A DNA stretch of 64,000 bases from Terana coerulea (Eukaryota > Basidiomycota > Agaricomycetes > Polyporales > Phanerochaetaceae): assembly GCA_024811115.1 (NCBI GenBank), contig JAKOGH010000733.1:1-64000 (forward strand), in the 5' to 3' direction. The notes under the pieces were generated by a model. It was not told where the DNA came from. It searched no databases and worked only from the letters and a program-made list of their open reading frames with translations. Below are positions 37,206-47,741 of this stretch, in pieces. The position numbers and the translations under genes are program-made. Within the stretch, counting starts at the first letter, position 1; every line of letters starts with the position of its first letter.

Positions 37206-38082
37206 GCTCTGACGGTCGTTGTAGCGACTTTACAGCCATATCATGGCGCATGCGTAGGCACCGTACGTTTCCGCCGGGCCTATGTAGAGCAGTTTCTCAT
37301 GCATCCCCTACTCAGATCCCCTGGTTCCTCTGGCTTACTTGGCTTCCAAGGTCCGTTCGAGATCGAGTCTTGTTCACGATGGGGTGCTGATCGCAATCCA
37401 TGGCAGTGTTGTATTCGAATTCATTCTCTTCATTCTCACTCTCCTTGCCATGCTCAATCAAGAAGGCAATCGCTCCTTTACCAAGCTCACATTCATTCTT
37501 TACCGCGACGGTACGATCGATGATCTCATTACCGTCTTTGCTCGCTTATATTAAAGGTCTCCATAGGCTTGATGTACTTCCTTGCGGTGACCGGTATGTC
37601 GAACCTTGTCGAGTTGAGATTAAGACATTGACCAACACTGAATCACAGGCTACTCGTCGTTTTGCCTAATGTGAGCCCGATTGGCTCTCAATGCATGAGA
37701 ATAGCTGACAAGGTTCATAGAGTATGGGCCTTTGCTCCTGTGACGCTCAACGGCCTTGCTCGATAGTTAGTTGCTCACGTTTCTACTGCTTACATCGCTA
37801 ATCTTGTCCTGTAGCTTTGCATTGGCGATGGTCAACATTGTTGCTTCCCGCATGGTCTTGAATCTCAAGGCATACGCTGCATCGAAGCGGCGCACTATTA
37901 CCGAAGCGAGTTCATCGCCTTCAATGGCTTATCCATCGATAGCTTTCGTCTCATATCATCCTTCCCGTGATGAGCGTTATCCCGCTCAGAACGCATCCAA
38001 CTCCACACAAGAGTCTTCTGTTGACATCGAGCTGTATACCATTGAACGAGAATATCAGCAGCTGGGCACGAGGTTAAGATGA
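37206..38082 (+). pseudogene. Truncated 3' half of the DUF6533 gene
   Basis: This segment carries only the exons downstream of the intron in which the duplication broke; the core DUF6533 domain and the start are missing. It keeps VVFEFILFILTLLAM and the final exon with LAMVNIVASRMVLNLKAY and the terminal ERE-YQQLGTRLR, so the tail reading frame is conserved. Near 37275 one base is missing relative to the parent (CGCCGGGCC for CGCCAGGGCC). It lies immediately behind glycosidase copy 1 and is probably not expressed as a functional protein. Confidence 0.85.
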
Positions 38083-38536
38083 AATGGATCTGGATCTAGG
38101 TTATTCCATTAACATCGCGATCGTACTGTATAATCAGCCAACCTGTATCCTTAGCTTATGGGTCGTGTACAATGGACTGTCTAGTTAACCCAAACCCCTG
38201 CGTTGTAGCAGTGTGGCAGGCTCCCGAATGTCGTGAAGGTGCGTCGTTGTTTATAACTTTGACCAGGCTGGTGCATTAATGTCTCGCGAAAACTAATGAA
38301 GGTCAGGTCCACCGGTTGGAAAAGCGGTGTCATGACCCGCTTGCTTGCATCCCTGCCGAATTCTAAAGGTTATCTCTAGGTCATGAGTCCAGGATGGGAT
38401 TCAGTTCGAGGGATAGAGCGCGTGTCACAGGGACTACGCCCGGTCCGCCGAAGTACGTCTTGCTGTTCGCCATCCAATATGTATGCGACGTACGAAGGCA
38501 AAACGCAACGACCGCATCGTCATTATTTTTTCGACC

Positions 38537-40990
38537 ATGCTCAAGCTGTTCGTCCTTCGAACGTTGCTCCTATTCCTACTCTCTACATTGCTCCGTTCAG
38601 CCGCTAGCGCGAGCATCGCCCGCCATGCCATCGTCTCGCGCTACAACCCCACGCGCAACGCGTCCAGTATGACGACACCCATGCAGGTTGGTAGTCTCTG
38701 TTGCCGACTATATACAAGCAAAGGTTGGATGACAGTCGATCCGAACTTTGGCAGGTTGGGAACGGGCATTTCGCCTTTGGCGCGGACGTTACAGGGCTGC
38801 AGACGTTCCTTCCGTTCGCGATCATGTCGGACTGGGCTTGGAAGAACGACAGTCTGCCACCTGGCAAGACCTGGGAGGACGTAGAGAACTACAAGGGCGT
38901 GGAGTGGGATTTCCATGGTCGTCCCCTACAGCTTGAGTTTGGCGGAGAGGCTACTGTGCAGCAGTGGCTCGAATCAAATCCGAACCGCGTAAACTTGGGT
39001 CGCGTCGGGCTACTGTTCCTCGATCACAAGAATCGGCCACTGAACGTCACGGAAGGCGACCTCACAAACATCCGACAAGAACTTGATCTGTGGACTGGTA
39101 CGATGACCAGTCGGTTCAGCTTCGACGGCGAGGACGTCACAGTGACCACCGTGTCCTCCCAAAGCGGTAGCACTATCGGTATTGGAATTAGGTCCCCTCT
39201 GCTCCAGCTCTGGGACGCTTGGTATTTACCTAGACTTCCCTTGGAACGATGGGTCCGCTGATTTCTCAGCTCCGTTTGTCGGGAGCTGGAATGAAACTGC
39301 CAATCACACCACGTCCTTACGCGTCGAAGGCAACCTCGGCCACAATGTCCAGGCGCAGATCGCTCATTCCATGGTCGCTTCGACCTTCATCACCTCAGTC
39401 GGTGGCGACAAGTTCGCAATCTCCCGTGACTCCCTGCTCTGCACCGCTACAGCATTCGTCCGAAAAGTTTCCAGTCCATCGTTCTCGCTGACCCTCAGCT
39501 ACTCGCTTCCTGGCGTGGTCGATGCTCCTCCGACATACCAAGCGATCATCAGTGAGTCAGAGAAGACATGGGAGGCGTATTGGTTGCAAAACGGTTTCAT
39601 CGATATTTTGACTGGTTCCTCCGACCCGAGGGCGGACGAGCTGCAAAGAAGGACCATCCTTTCCCGCTATCTCATGCGTGTCAATGAAGCTGGCGATACT
39701 TCCCCGCAGGAGGTGAGTCCGACCCTGTACAGCTGGAGAAGCGCATAGCTGATTGGTCGTTTCCTAGTCTGGGTTGGTGAACAACGGCTGGGTGAGATGC
39801 GTTCAACATACCTTGACAGTATGGGCTGACCGGGATTCATGATAGTACGGGAAGTTTCATATGGAGCAGGTTTTCTGGCATCTCGGGCATTGGGCTCTAT
39901 GGAACAACTGGGATCTACTGGACCGAGCGATGCCAATGTACTCTCGATTCCTCGAAACGTCAATTCAACGCGCGCAGGTACAGGAAGGCTTCAAAGATCG
40001 GTGCACGCTGGTCGAAGATGACGGACCCTTCGGGACGATCAGCTCCTGGAGAAATAAATGAGCTACTTATCTGGCAGCAACCACACCCCATCGTCTTCGC
40101 GGAGTACGAGTATCGTGCCACGAAGTCCCACGCGACGCTCAACAAATGGAAGAATATCGTGAACGAGACGGCGAACTGGATGGCCGATTTCGCCTGGTTC
40201 AATGCCAGCACTGGTCTGTACGACTTAGGTCCGCCGATGTGTAGGTCACCTCAGCTCCTGTCCTTGGATCGCCTGAGGCTAATGTTTTGGCCAGATGTCG
40301 TGAGCGAGGACACCAGTCCCAACGTCACCCGAAATCCTGCGTTCGAGCTAGCGTATTGGAGATACGGGCTCGGACTGGCTGAGACTTGGATGCAGCGTCT
40401 CGGCTTGGCGACCCCCAAGGCCTGGAGCGACGTCAAAGAACGTCTCGCGCCGCTGCCCATAGAGAACGGGCTCTACGCTGTGTACGAAGGAATCGAGCCG
40501 AACTTCTGGACGGACCCAGCATACATCAACGACCATCCTGCCTTGACGGGTCTTCACGGCTGGCTACCGTCGATCGACGCTGTGAACTTGACCATCGCAA
40601 AGGCCACTGCGGATAAAGCCTATACAAGTTGGAACATCAGTAATTGCTGGGGGTACGTTCGCCGGGCTTCGCTTTACCGTCCGAGTCTGTAATACTGCTG
40701 ACGCTCTCTTTTCCAGCTGGGACTTCCCGATGCTGGCCATGTCAGCTGCGCGAAATGGGGAGACAGAACAAGCCATCGAGTGGCTACTGCACCCACTTTT
40801 CCAGTTCGACGACGTTGGCATGCCTGTTGGCGGAGTGCGGGTCCCGACGCCATACTTTCCTGGCTCTGGGTCCTTACTCTACGCCATAGCCATGATGGCG
40901 GGTGGCTGGGATGGAAGTGCCACACACACCCCTGGTTTCCCTGCAGATGGGTGGGCAGTGGTAGTCGAGAACATTAGTAAGGCACTGTGA
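38537..40990 (+). pseudogene. Secreted six-hairpin glycosidase-like protein, copy 2 (several indels)
   Basis: Tandem paralogue of 34788-37170 with the same signal peptide and motifs. Exons by homology are 38537-38686, 38755-39712, 39768-39791, 39846-40240, 40295-40652 and 40717-40990. The first intron (38687-38754, GTTGGT to TTGGCAG) has no counterpart in copy 1. Frame changes relative to copy 1 are an extra C at 39204-39205, a missing T near 39430 compensated by an extra T near 39469, and an extra base near 39995. The two uncompensated changes break the frame, but the position lost in copy 1 is intact here. It is a pseudogene if these are real; recent duplication and otherwise conserved sequence leave assembly errors possible. 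Confidence 0.7.
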
Positions 40991-41542
40991 TCATAGGCGG
41001 GTGGATTCACGAGCAGGTGTTTTACCCCGTTCCGCCGGATAATGTCCTGTCGGTTTGATCTGGCAAAAGTCTCGAAAATTGAAGAAAGATGAAATGTAGT
41101 CGATCGAAGTCATTACGCACACGCTTCTTGCAGCGACGTATTTAATGCAAAGGTGCTGGTCACTGTGCGGTAGGACTGTCCTCGTTTTCCGTCCCCGCCG
41201 TCCGGTTGGGCGTTCGTCGGGGTGGCGCGCCGGCCGACGGCTTCCAATTCCAGCGGCCTGCGCCGTGCCGCCGGCCGCGCTACGAGATTTGGGCGGACTT
41301 TTAAACCCAAATAGAGCAGGGCCATGGCCCTGTCCACGTCTAACCTGTACTCGACGACGACCCCGACGACGATGACCATGGCTCGCATCTGAAGCTCACC
41401 GACGACCTCCGTACCCGGTAAACTGGTCTCTTGCACTTCTTTCTTTGCTATCTATATTGCTGTGCATGTCCCACCACTCCCGTCCTACCTACACTTCCGA
41501 GTCATCTCAGCGCCCAGTCCGTCAAACTGAATCGCCAGGAAC
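40991..41542. other. Intergenic region and leader of the C2H2 gene
   Basis: After the end of the duplication at about 41020 there is a GC-rich stretch, then a pyrimidine-rich leader from about 41410. Two short upstream frames are listed separately. No further gene was recognised. Confidence 0.5.
41324..41392 (+). promoter_or_regulatory. Upstream open reading frame 1 in the C2H2 gene leader
   Basis: A 22-codon frame starting MALSTSNLYS and ending at TGA 41390-41392. Whether it is in the mRNA depends on the transcription start, which is not visible. Confidence 0.3.
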
Positions 41543-41546
41543 ATGA
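41466..41546 (+). promoter_or_regulatory. Upstream open reading frame 2, stop overlapping the C2H2 start codon
   Basis: A 26-codon frame starting MSHHSRPTYT; its TGA (41544-41546) overlaps the main ATG (41543-41545) as ATGA. Such overlap can couple termination to reinitiation; that role is inferred. Confidence 0.4.
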
Positions 41547-43187
41547 GCTCGCTTGAGGTACGTTTTACGTTCAGCTCGTCAGGGACATGCCCAACTCAAG
41601 CGAAATGTGAGCAGAGTGAAAGCCCCTTTGCGAGCTTGCTGTCGCTGTCCCTGGCGGCAGAGAGGGCCACACCCATTCCCGTCCCGCACGACTCCGAAAA
41701 CAAAGCGTCCCCGCCACTTGGCAGCTTTGGTAGCGGCAGCCATAACGGCTCGGGTAGCTTGTCTCATGCAGGGCACGGTACTACGGCCAAGGTGCACAGT
41801 GCATTGAAGCACCGCAGGCTGTCCTCCACTGGACAAAGCAAGCGGCGACTTAGCGAGGCTCGGGAAGCTGCGAGTAGGCCTTCGTGCGTACCCTCTACTC
41901 ATATGCAGCTCGACGCTCACTAACCGACTTGCTGTACAATCTAGGCCTCAAACACTGCAGACAGCTTCCGCGGCTCTCAATGCGCTGGCCACGCTGTCCC
42001 TATCTGGCTCGCCCCCCGCCACAGGCAGCGCCTCAGACTTCCACGTCTTTTGCAAGTGCGGTCGGCGTCATGCACTTCGACTCTTCATCGGGTGACCAAG
42101 GGAAGGCTATCAAGGAGGAAGAGGAAGAGCAGTCCCCCAATCCTGTCCAGTCGCCGTCTGGCGAACTCACTGGGGGTGGTATCACCATTAAGAACGGCAA
42201 GAAGCGTGGTCCCATCTTCAAATGCGAGAGCTGTTCGAAGGTATGTATCATTATCCTCCACTACACTCATATTCTCAGAGTCCTTGTTTTTTTGTATAGG
42301 AGTATCGCCACCCCTCGTGTCTTATTAAGCATCGCTGGGAACACTCTCCACACTGGCGAGAGGCATCAAAGCTTATGCTTAGCAAGCACCAGCAGGTACA
42401 GCTACTTGAGGTACGTGCGCCTTCCCCCTCCTGTCATCACGCCTTGCTGACGGACAACCAGGCTGCGGCGATCTTGTCTCACATGTCTCCCTCCAGTGGC
42501 GGTACATCGCTTCCTGACGACCGCTCGCTCTGGCCATCATTCCTCTCGGACGGCTTGTTGCCTCCTCCTGCCCAATCTTCAATTCCGACGTCGCGCCTCT
42601 CGTCGTCTGTGGAAGCGCGCCCGCTTCTACGCTCGTTGAGCTCTGTCCCAGCGACTTCAGCGCTTGCTCTCTCGAGGCCTGCATCTGCCGGACCCCGCAT
42701 GCATGACTATGCTATACCGACTTCCAGCGGAATTACCCACGTACGCCCTGGTGTGGTAGGTGTCTCCACTGGGTCGTCACCTGTACCCAGCACACCTGCA
42801 CAGTCCGTGCCATCTCCCGTGGTGACTAACATGGAGGCGTACCGGGAACATCGTGGCCAGTCCGTGTCGTCTGACGCTTGGGGCTCGTCTCCGGTGTCGT
42901 CGACGTATGGTCACTCGTTCGGCACTGCTGGAAGCTGGTCGTTGCCGCGTTCCTCGCTGCGCTCCCGCTCGGCCTCTACTCCGAAGAGCGACGAGGACAT
43001 CAGCGAGTACGTCGAGGTTGACATTGTAGGCGACGACGGCTTCAATGCCCAGAAGTACGGCTTCATCAACCGCGGACGTATGAGCGCGTCTAGGAGTGGG
43101 TTTAAGGACGAGGAAGACGGCGTGATTGACCTGCGCGGCGAGAAGATTGACGAAGAGTGGGACGGCGAACTGGAAATGGAAATGTAA
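41543..43187 (+). CDS. C2H2 zinc-finger protein
   Basis: Putative nuclear DNA-binding protein with a single fungal-type C2H2 finger. Exons are 41543-41557 (15 nt), 41615-41883, 41945-42240, 42300-42410 and 42462-43187. The finger spans the third intron: FKCESCSK, then EYRHPSCLIKHRWEHSPHW, giving C-x2-C-x12-H-x3-H, followed by SKHQQVQLLEAAAILSHM. The N-terminus and the region after the finger are Ser-rich; the tail is acidic and ends DGELEMEM. Two frames are needed in exon 3: the Ser/Ala-rich stretch (SAALNALATLSLSGSPPATG) and the finger frame differ by one base, so about one extra base lies between 42000 and 42045, or a small intron was missed. Expected length is about 471 aa. Two upstream frames in the leader may affect translation. 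Confidence 0.85.
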
Positions 43188-43440
43188 CTCTAGGACGGAT
43201 GCTTGGGAATTGGAAGTGTACATATTCACGGATGGCTTTGGACCTGTTGCTGCTTGGTTGGGGAATGTACTGTAGGAATGTATATGATGAAGTGCATATA
43301 TATATGTGGTTTTTATTGGACTGATTCTCGGTTCCTCAGCACTTCTGAGAGCATGGCGTCGTTCTTGCTTACCTTCCCAAATGGGTAGCACCATCATCAC
43401 TTTGGCTGTCCTGCCTGCGTCGCAGCAACGAACCCGCGCA

Positions 43441-44340
43441 ATGTCAACCGCTCCTTCCGCTACAACCATGGCCTCATTAGCAAAACTGACCTCGCTATCC
43501 ACCCAAACGCTTTCCCTATTACTCGAACGACAACGGCTTCAGACCATCTCTGCCGGCGGAAATGGGACATCGCTGCACCTTCCACAGATCACACGGAACC
43601 TGAACCAGCTGCGCACAGGCGTGCTGGACTTGGAGGAGAAGGAGGGCAATACTGAGGCAGTGCGGTTACTGAAGAGTCAGTATGAACGCATGCGGGGGAT
43701 GCTAGGTCCCGAAGCCGACACCACTGGCATACCAAGGTTAGTGCTTGTTGATTCAGGTGACTGGTGTTCCAGGGCTGAAGTATATTATGCGAACGCAGAA
43801 TGCAGCAGACACCGCCAGCGACCGCTTCTATCAGTCCATCGGCCAGCGCAACCGCGTCGTCGTCGTCTCTGCCACCGTCGCGGTCGCCCGCACCCCTCAG
43901 CCACCGACCTACACGTCGCATGATTCTCATGCGGACGGAAACTTTGCGCCGTATACCGACGACCCCGAGGCCGCGTACCCGTCCACGCATGAAGTTCTCC
44001 AGACGCAGCACCACATGATGAACGAGCAAGATGTCCGGCTGGACGAGCTCTCGCAGTCGATTGGGCGACAGCGGGATATCTCGCTGCAGATTAATGAGGA
44101 ACTGGACGTGCATACGGGACTGCTGGAGGAGATGGACGAGGAGGTGGACAGGACGTCTAACAGGCTGAGCCAGGCAAGACGAAAATTGGATAAGGTCGCG
44201 AAGGGCGTGAAGGGCAATAGTACGTCGCGGTTTCTTGACGCTCTCGCATAGGCTGACCAGATATTCTTGCAGGCTCAACCGTGATGATCGGTCTTATCAT
44301 CTTCATTCTACTCATCCTCATCATCATATTCAAGACGTGA
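43441..44340 (+). CDS. SYN8: Syntaxin-8-like SNARE protein
   Basis: Tail-anchored Qc-SNARE likely acting in endosomal or vacuolar membrane fusion. The N-terminal coiled region runs from LTSLSTQTLSLLLERQRL; a Pro/Ser-rich linker follows; the SNARE helix is QDVRLDELSQSIGRQRDI, ..INEELDVHTGLLEEMDEEVD.., and the C-terminal membrane anchor is VMIGLIIFILLILIIIF before the final KT. Exons are 43441 to about 43740, 43799-44219 and 44273-44340. With a GTGCTT donor at 43741 the frame is open for 262 aa. With the more usual GTTAGT donor at 43737 the linker reads as a typical Ser/Pro stretch, but one C would have to be missing near 43892 to reach PPTYTSHD. The start could also be ATG 43468. SNARE motif and anchor are certain; the first splice junction is not. 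Confidence 0.85.
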
Positions 44341-45091
44341 CCTATGACTTATACTCTCCTGGCTTTCTTGGTTTGTGCGTGGACTATTCACAGCTCATGC
44401 TGACCTGCTATATTAGTGTATCACGTTAATTTCGGACCACTCGCATGGAATAGGTTTCTATACATCTCACAGGAACCAGGCTTACTACATAACACTCGTG
44501 ACTGCATCCTACCTATGGTTTCTCAGCGAGCGCAGAACAAGCGTGACCGGAGCTCCCAGAACAACGTAAAGCGGCGCTACCGACGATCCTATTAGCTTCG
44601 TTGGCGCAGCTAGGATAATACGATGCGTCTTCTGCGATGAACTGCTCCCAACTTGGAACGTACAGTTCCATACGTACCTGTCAGCAGCTCCCTACATATG
44701 TGCTGCACCAGCGGGCCAGCCGGCGCAAGAAATACCGGCCTTGACTAGCGACTGCCCATTGCGTCTAATTCTGGTCGGAAGTGCGCGACTAGGCGGAGAC
44801 AGACGTACCTTCACAGCGATGCGATCGCTTGAGAGCCCAACTTTGGCGAGGGGGCATATTACTTTCTCATGCCGAGGAAAGCGTGAGCTGCATCGCCATA
44901 CCAGATCAATTGCTACGGTCCTATTGGACAGTCTAACGCACACGTACGGGACGTCCGGAAAGCAGGGCGTATACGGTACAGGAAATGCGTAGTACAAAGA
45001 TATGGATCGACTGTCATCCTATCTGTTCACGGTCAGCAACGGAGACTACAGGAAATGGCTCGCAACAATTTCAGCTGACTGTGGCGCGTTC
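44341..45091. other. Intergenic region
   Basis: About 750 bp without a recognised gene or repeat, up to the promoter of the first OYE gene. Confidence 0.5.
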
Positions 45092-45117
45092 TTAGTCATG
45101 CGTTCTGGCCTATAAAG
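45092..45117 (+). promoter_or_regulatory. OYE1 promoter: AP-1/Yap1-like TTAGTCA site and TATA box
   Basis: TTAGTCA (45092-45098), followed by TGCG, precedes TATAAAG (45111-45117) by 12 bp; the start codon is 84 bp beyond the TATA. TTAGTCA is a known fungal bZIP (Yap1/Pap1) half-site pair. The same TTAGTCAT-GC arrangement recurs before the other two OYE genes. Confidence 0.5.
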
Positions 45118-45200
45118 TACCCGAGTTGCTCGAGCAATGAGTTATCAGCACCATCCCTCTTCCCATCCCCCGAGCACTTTGACTCTTACCCACTGCAGCA

Positions 45201-46634
45201 ATGTCTCAACCAAAGCTATTCACGCCCACTCGAGTGGGTGTATCAACACTACAACACAGGGTGGTCATGGCCCCTTTGACCCGCCTGCGTGCGACCAAAG
45301 CCCATATCCCAAATCCTGGATTAATGGGAACATACTACGAGCAGCGCGGTAGCACCCCGGGAACGTTGCTCGTTACCGAGGCGACTTTCATTGCACCGCA
45401 AGCTGGTGGGTACGTTCACGTACCCGGTATCTACAACGACGAGCAGGTCACTGCCTGGAAGCAGGTCTGTCGTTCTCACGCTTTCCATGCAAGTGTCTTG
45501 TCTCATTTGACGATATCGTTTTGTGCAGGTGACGGATAGGGTCCATGCGGAGGGATCATTCATCCACTTGCAGCTGTGGGCACTCGGGCGGGCCGCGGAT
45601 CCCAAGGTCCTCAAGGAAGAGGGCGGGTATCCGTATGTGTCTGCCTCGGATGTGCAGCTGGCCAACAAGCCCTTCCCACCCCGCCCATTGACAGTGGCAG
45701 GTCAGTTGGGATTGATGATTGCACGTCCGACTTATACGGAAAACGTTGACGGAAATGCTTTTTCAGAGATCAAGGAGTACGTCGGGCTGTACACGACAGC
45801 GGCGCAGAACGCTATCCGCGCAGGCTTCGACGGAGTGGAACTTCACGGAGCCAACGGGTACTTGATTGACCAGTTCATCCAAGACGGGACCAACAAGCGG
45901 ACGGATGACTACGGCGGCTCTGTGGAGAACAGAGCCAGGTTCGCCTTAGAGGTCATTGCCTCGGTCACCAGTGCTATAGGCGAAAGCAAGACCGGGATTC
46001 GGTTCAGTCCATGGGGTACATTCAACGGCGAGTACTGGCCCACGGCGCTGTTGTGCTTCTTCTGAACTTCAAACCTGGTAGGCATGCGCATGAAGGATCC
46101 GAAACCCGGCTTCGCCTACGTAGTGTCAGAGATCGCGAAGCGGTACCCTAACCTGGCGTACATTCACCTTGTCGAGCCTCGGGTTGAAGGAAACACTGAC
46201 CGCGAACCACAGGAGGGCGAGGTAAGTGCTCTTGAACCTCTTCGTCTTGCGCCCTTGCTGAATTTGCGCCAGTCCAATGACTTCCTTCGCTCGATATGGG
46301 CGCCAAGGCCGTTTATTAGCGCGGGTGGATACGACCGGAAGCTCGCTCTGCAAGTCGCTGAGGACAAGAACGACTTGATTGCCTTCGGACGGCTGTTCAT
46401 CTCCAACGTACGCCTTGATACTCTTACATCACTTTACCTTGAGACTCAATCAGGCATACACAGCCTGATCTGCCCATCCGCCTTCAGAAGGATATTCCGA
46501 CAGTGAAGGGCGACAGGAGCACGTATTATACAATTGAAAGCCCGGTTGGCTACATCGACTATCCGTTCGCGGACGAAGCTTCGGTTGCAAGCCCGGAAGG
46601 CACGCACGAGCCTCTAGAGAAAGCGCAGCTATAG
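45201..46634 (+). CDS. Old yellow enzyme (FMN-dependent NADPH oxidoreductase), paralogue 1
   Basis: Alkene reductase of the OYE family, with a TIM barrel binding FMN, typically reducing alpha,beta-unsaturated carbonyls with NADPH. Exons are 45201-45464, 45529-45700, 45767-46027, 46082-46221, 46273-46407 and 46464-46634, giving an uninterrupted 380 aa. Motifs in order are LFTPTRVG, RVVMAPLTRLRA, LLVTEATFIAPQAGG, FIHLQLWALGR, AAQNAIRAGFDGVELHGANG with the catalytic His region, YLIDQFIQDGTNKRTDDYGG, RFSPWG, FISAGGY and LIAFGRLFISNPDLP. Intron 3 uses a GC donor (GCGAGT, 46028) where its paralogues have GTGAGC. It is the only one of the three OYE copies without a frame problem. Its C-terminus resembles that of the fragment at 49223-49517. 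Confidence 0.95.
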
Positions 46635-47157
46635 AGGTCTCAAGGTTCGTCAAGAGATGTAAATAGAAGACATGTATACTGTATGGCCTTTTGGCTATTG
46701 TACTCTGCAGAACTTTGATGGTGTTTGTAGCCTAAATCATGACCGCCGTTTTGATTTCCTTTGCTACTATGCAGCCCATCGGTGGCTTGTCTCGGTTCCA
46801 AACACTAACTGCTAGCTACTGGGCTGCTTCTGAGTGCATGGTGCAAGGTATTCCTCAAATTTACTTGTGACAGAGTGATCGGCCGCGACATGATGATCTC
46901 TGCACACGCAGATTACATGCAGAAAATACCGCATCTTTTTGTTCTGACGAGAAACCACGAGAAAAATAACGAAGGGTCCTGGCAGGTGAGACAATGATAC
47001 CAAGTCAAGGCTGTAGAAGTGACCGTCGGACTGGTCATCGCTACTATGGCTTAAACAAAGATATACGAGGAAGCCAACGGAGCGGATAGCGAGGCAGTTA
47101 AGATGCGAGGTTGAGCAGAATTTCCAGAGCGGTACAGCCTAACAACAACTATCCTCA
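46635..47157. other. Intergenic region
   Basis: AT-rich 3' flank of OYE1. No gene was recognised. Confidence 0.5.
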
Positions 47158-47340
47158 TTAGGAAGGAGGCTAGCCAAATAAGGAAGGCTTCACCACTGAC
47201 GAAGTTCAAATGCAGTCTGCAAAGACGCGCTGTTGGAAAGTGTCGATCAAATACTGTGATCAAGCGGGTGCCTGAGTATGCGAACTCGAAAGTTGTGAAG
47301 CATCCGTGCCTCTGCCAATAGCTGCCATTAATGTGGTGAA

Positions 47341-47347
47341 TTACTAA
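47341..47347 (+). promoter_or_regulatory. Yap1-type TTACTAA site upstream of OYE2
   Basis: TTACTAA, the classical Yap1 response element, lies within the conserved stretch TTACTAATCAGCTTCGG, about 400 bp before the start codon. It is matched at 49863-49869 before OYE3. Confidence 0.45.
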
Positions 47348-47573
47348 TCAGCTTCGGGAGAAGATGCCCTTCGATCAAGGGCAATCCGACATAGATCATT
47401 GTCCCAATTACCCAAATTGCTTACCAAGCGCGACGGCCACGCCGTCCAGACTGGACGTGTACGACCTCGTATATGCCAAGCACGGGCGGTGTTCGTCCGC
47501 CCGAGAACTTCAACGGATGCGAAGTCCAATTTACGCCGTCATCTACTGATGCACCAACCATCCCTGCGTACAA

Positions 47574-47636
47574 TTAGTCATGCAGTGGTTCTACGTACAA
47601 TTAGTCATACAGTGGCTCTGCGTCGAGAGCTATAAA
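47574..47636 (+). promoter_or_regulatory. OYE2 proximal promoter: two TTAGTCA sites and a TATA box
   Basis: TTAGTCA occurs at 47574-47580 and 47600-47606 inside a 26-bp direct repeat starting TACAATTAGTCAT; TATAAA follows at 47631-47636, 111 bp before the ATG. OYE3 has only one copy of the site. Confidence 0.5.
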
Positions 47637-47741
47637 GCTCGTGTCTTGTCCAAGGAGAAAAAGCAGCAACAACAGCACACGAAAGCATCCAACCTACACA
47701 CCTCTCACTCGCGTCCTAAACTCTACTACAGTGCGACCGCC

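Larger units (their letters stand above)
37206..41020. repeat. 3.76-kb tandem duplication, right copy
   Basis: Partner of 33448-37205. The junction lies about 35 bp after the copy 1 glycosidase stop, at the shared GCTCTGAC. On the right, similarity ends shortly after the copy 2 stop, near 41020. Divergence is moderate, with several indels. Confidence 0.9.
47158..47741. repeat. Duplicated promoter region of OYE2
   Basis: This aligns with 49692-50224 upstream of OYE3 throughout, with scattered substitutions and indels. Shared parts include AAGTTCAAATGCA, TACCAAGCGCGACGGCC and the TATA region, showing that gene and promoter were duplicated together. Confidence 0.85.

Noticed and set aside
41113..41436. 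107-codon minus-strand frame beyond the glycosidase duplication
   Set aside because: Overlaps the likely promoter and leader of the C2H2 gene and has no recognised domain.
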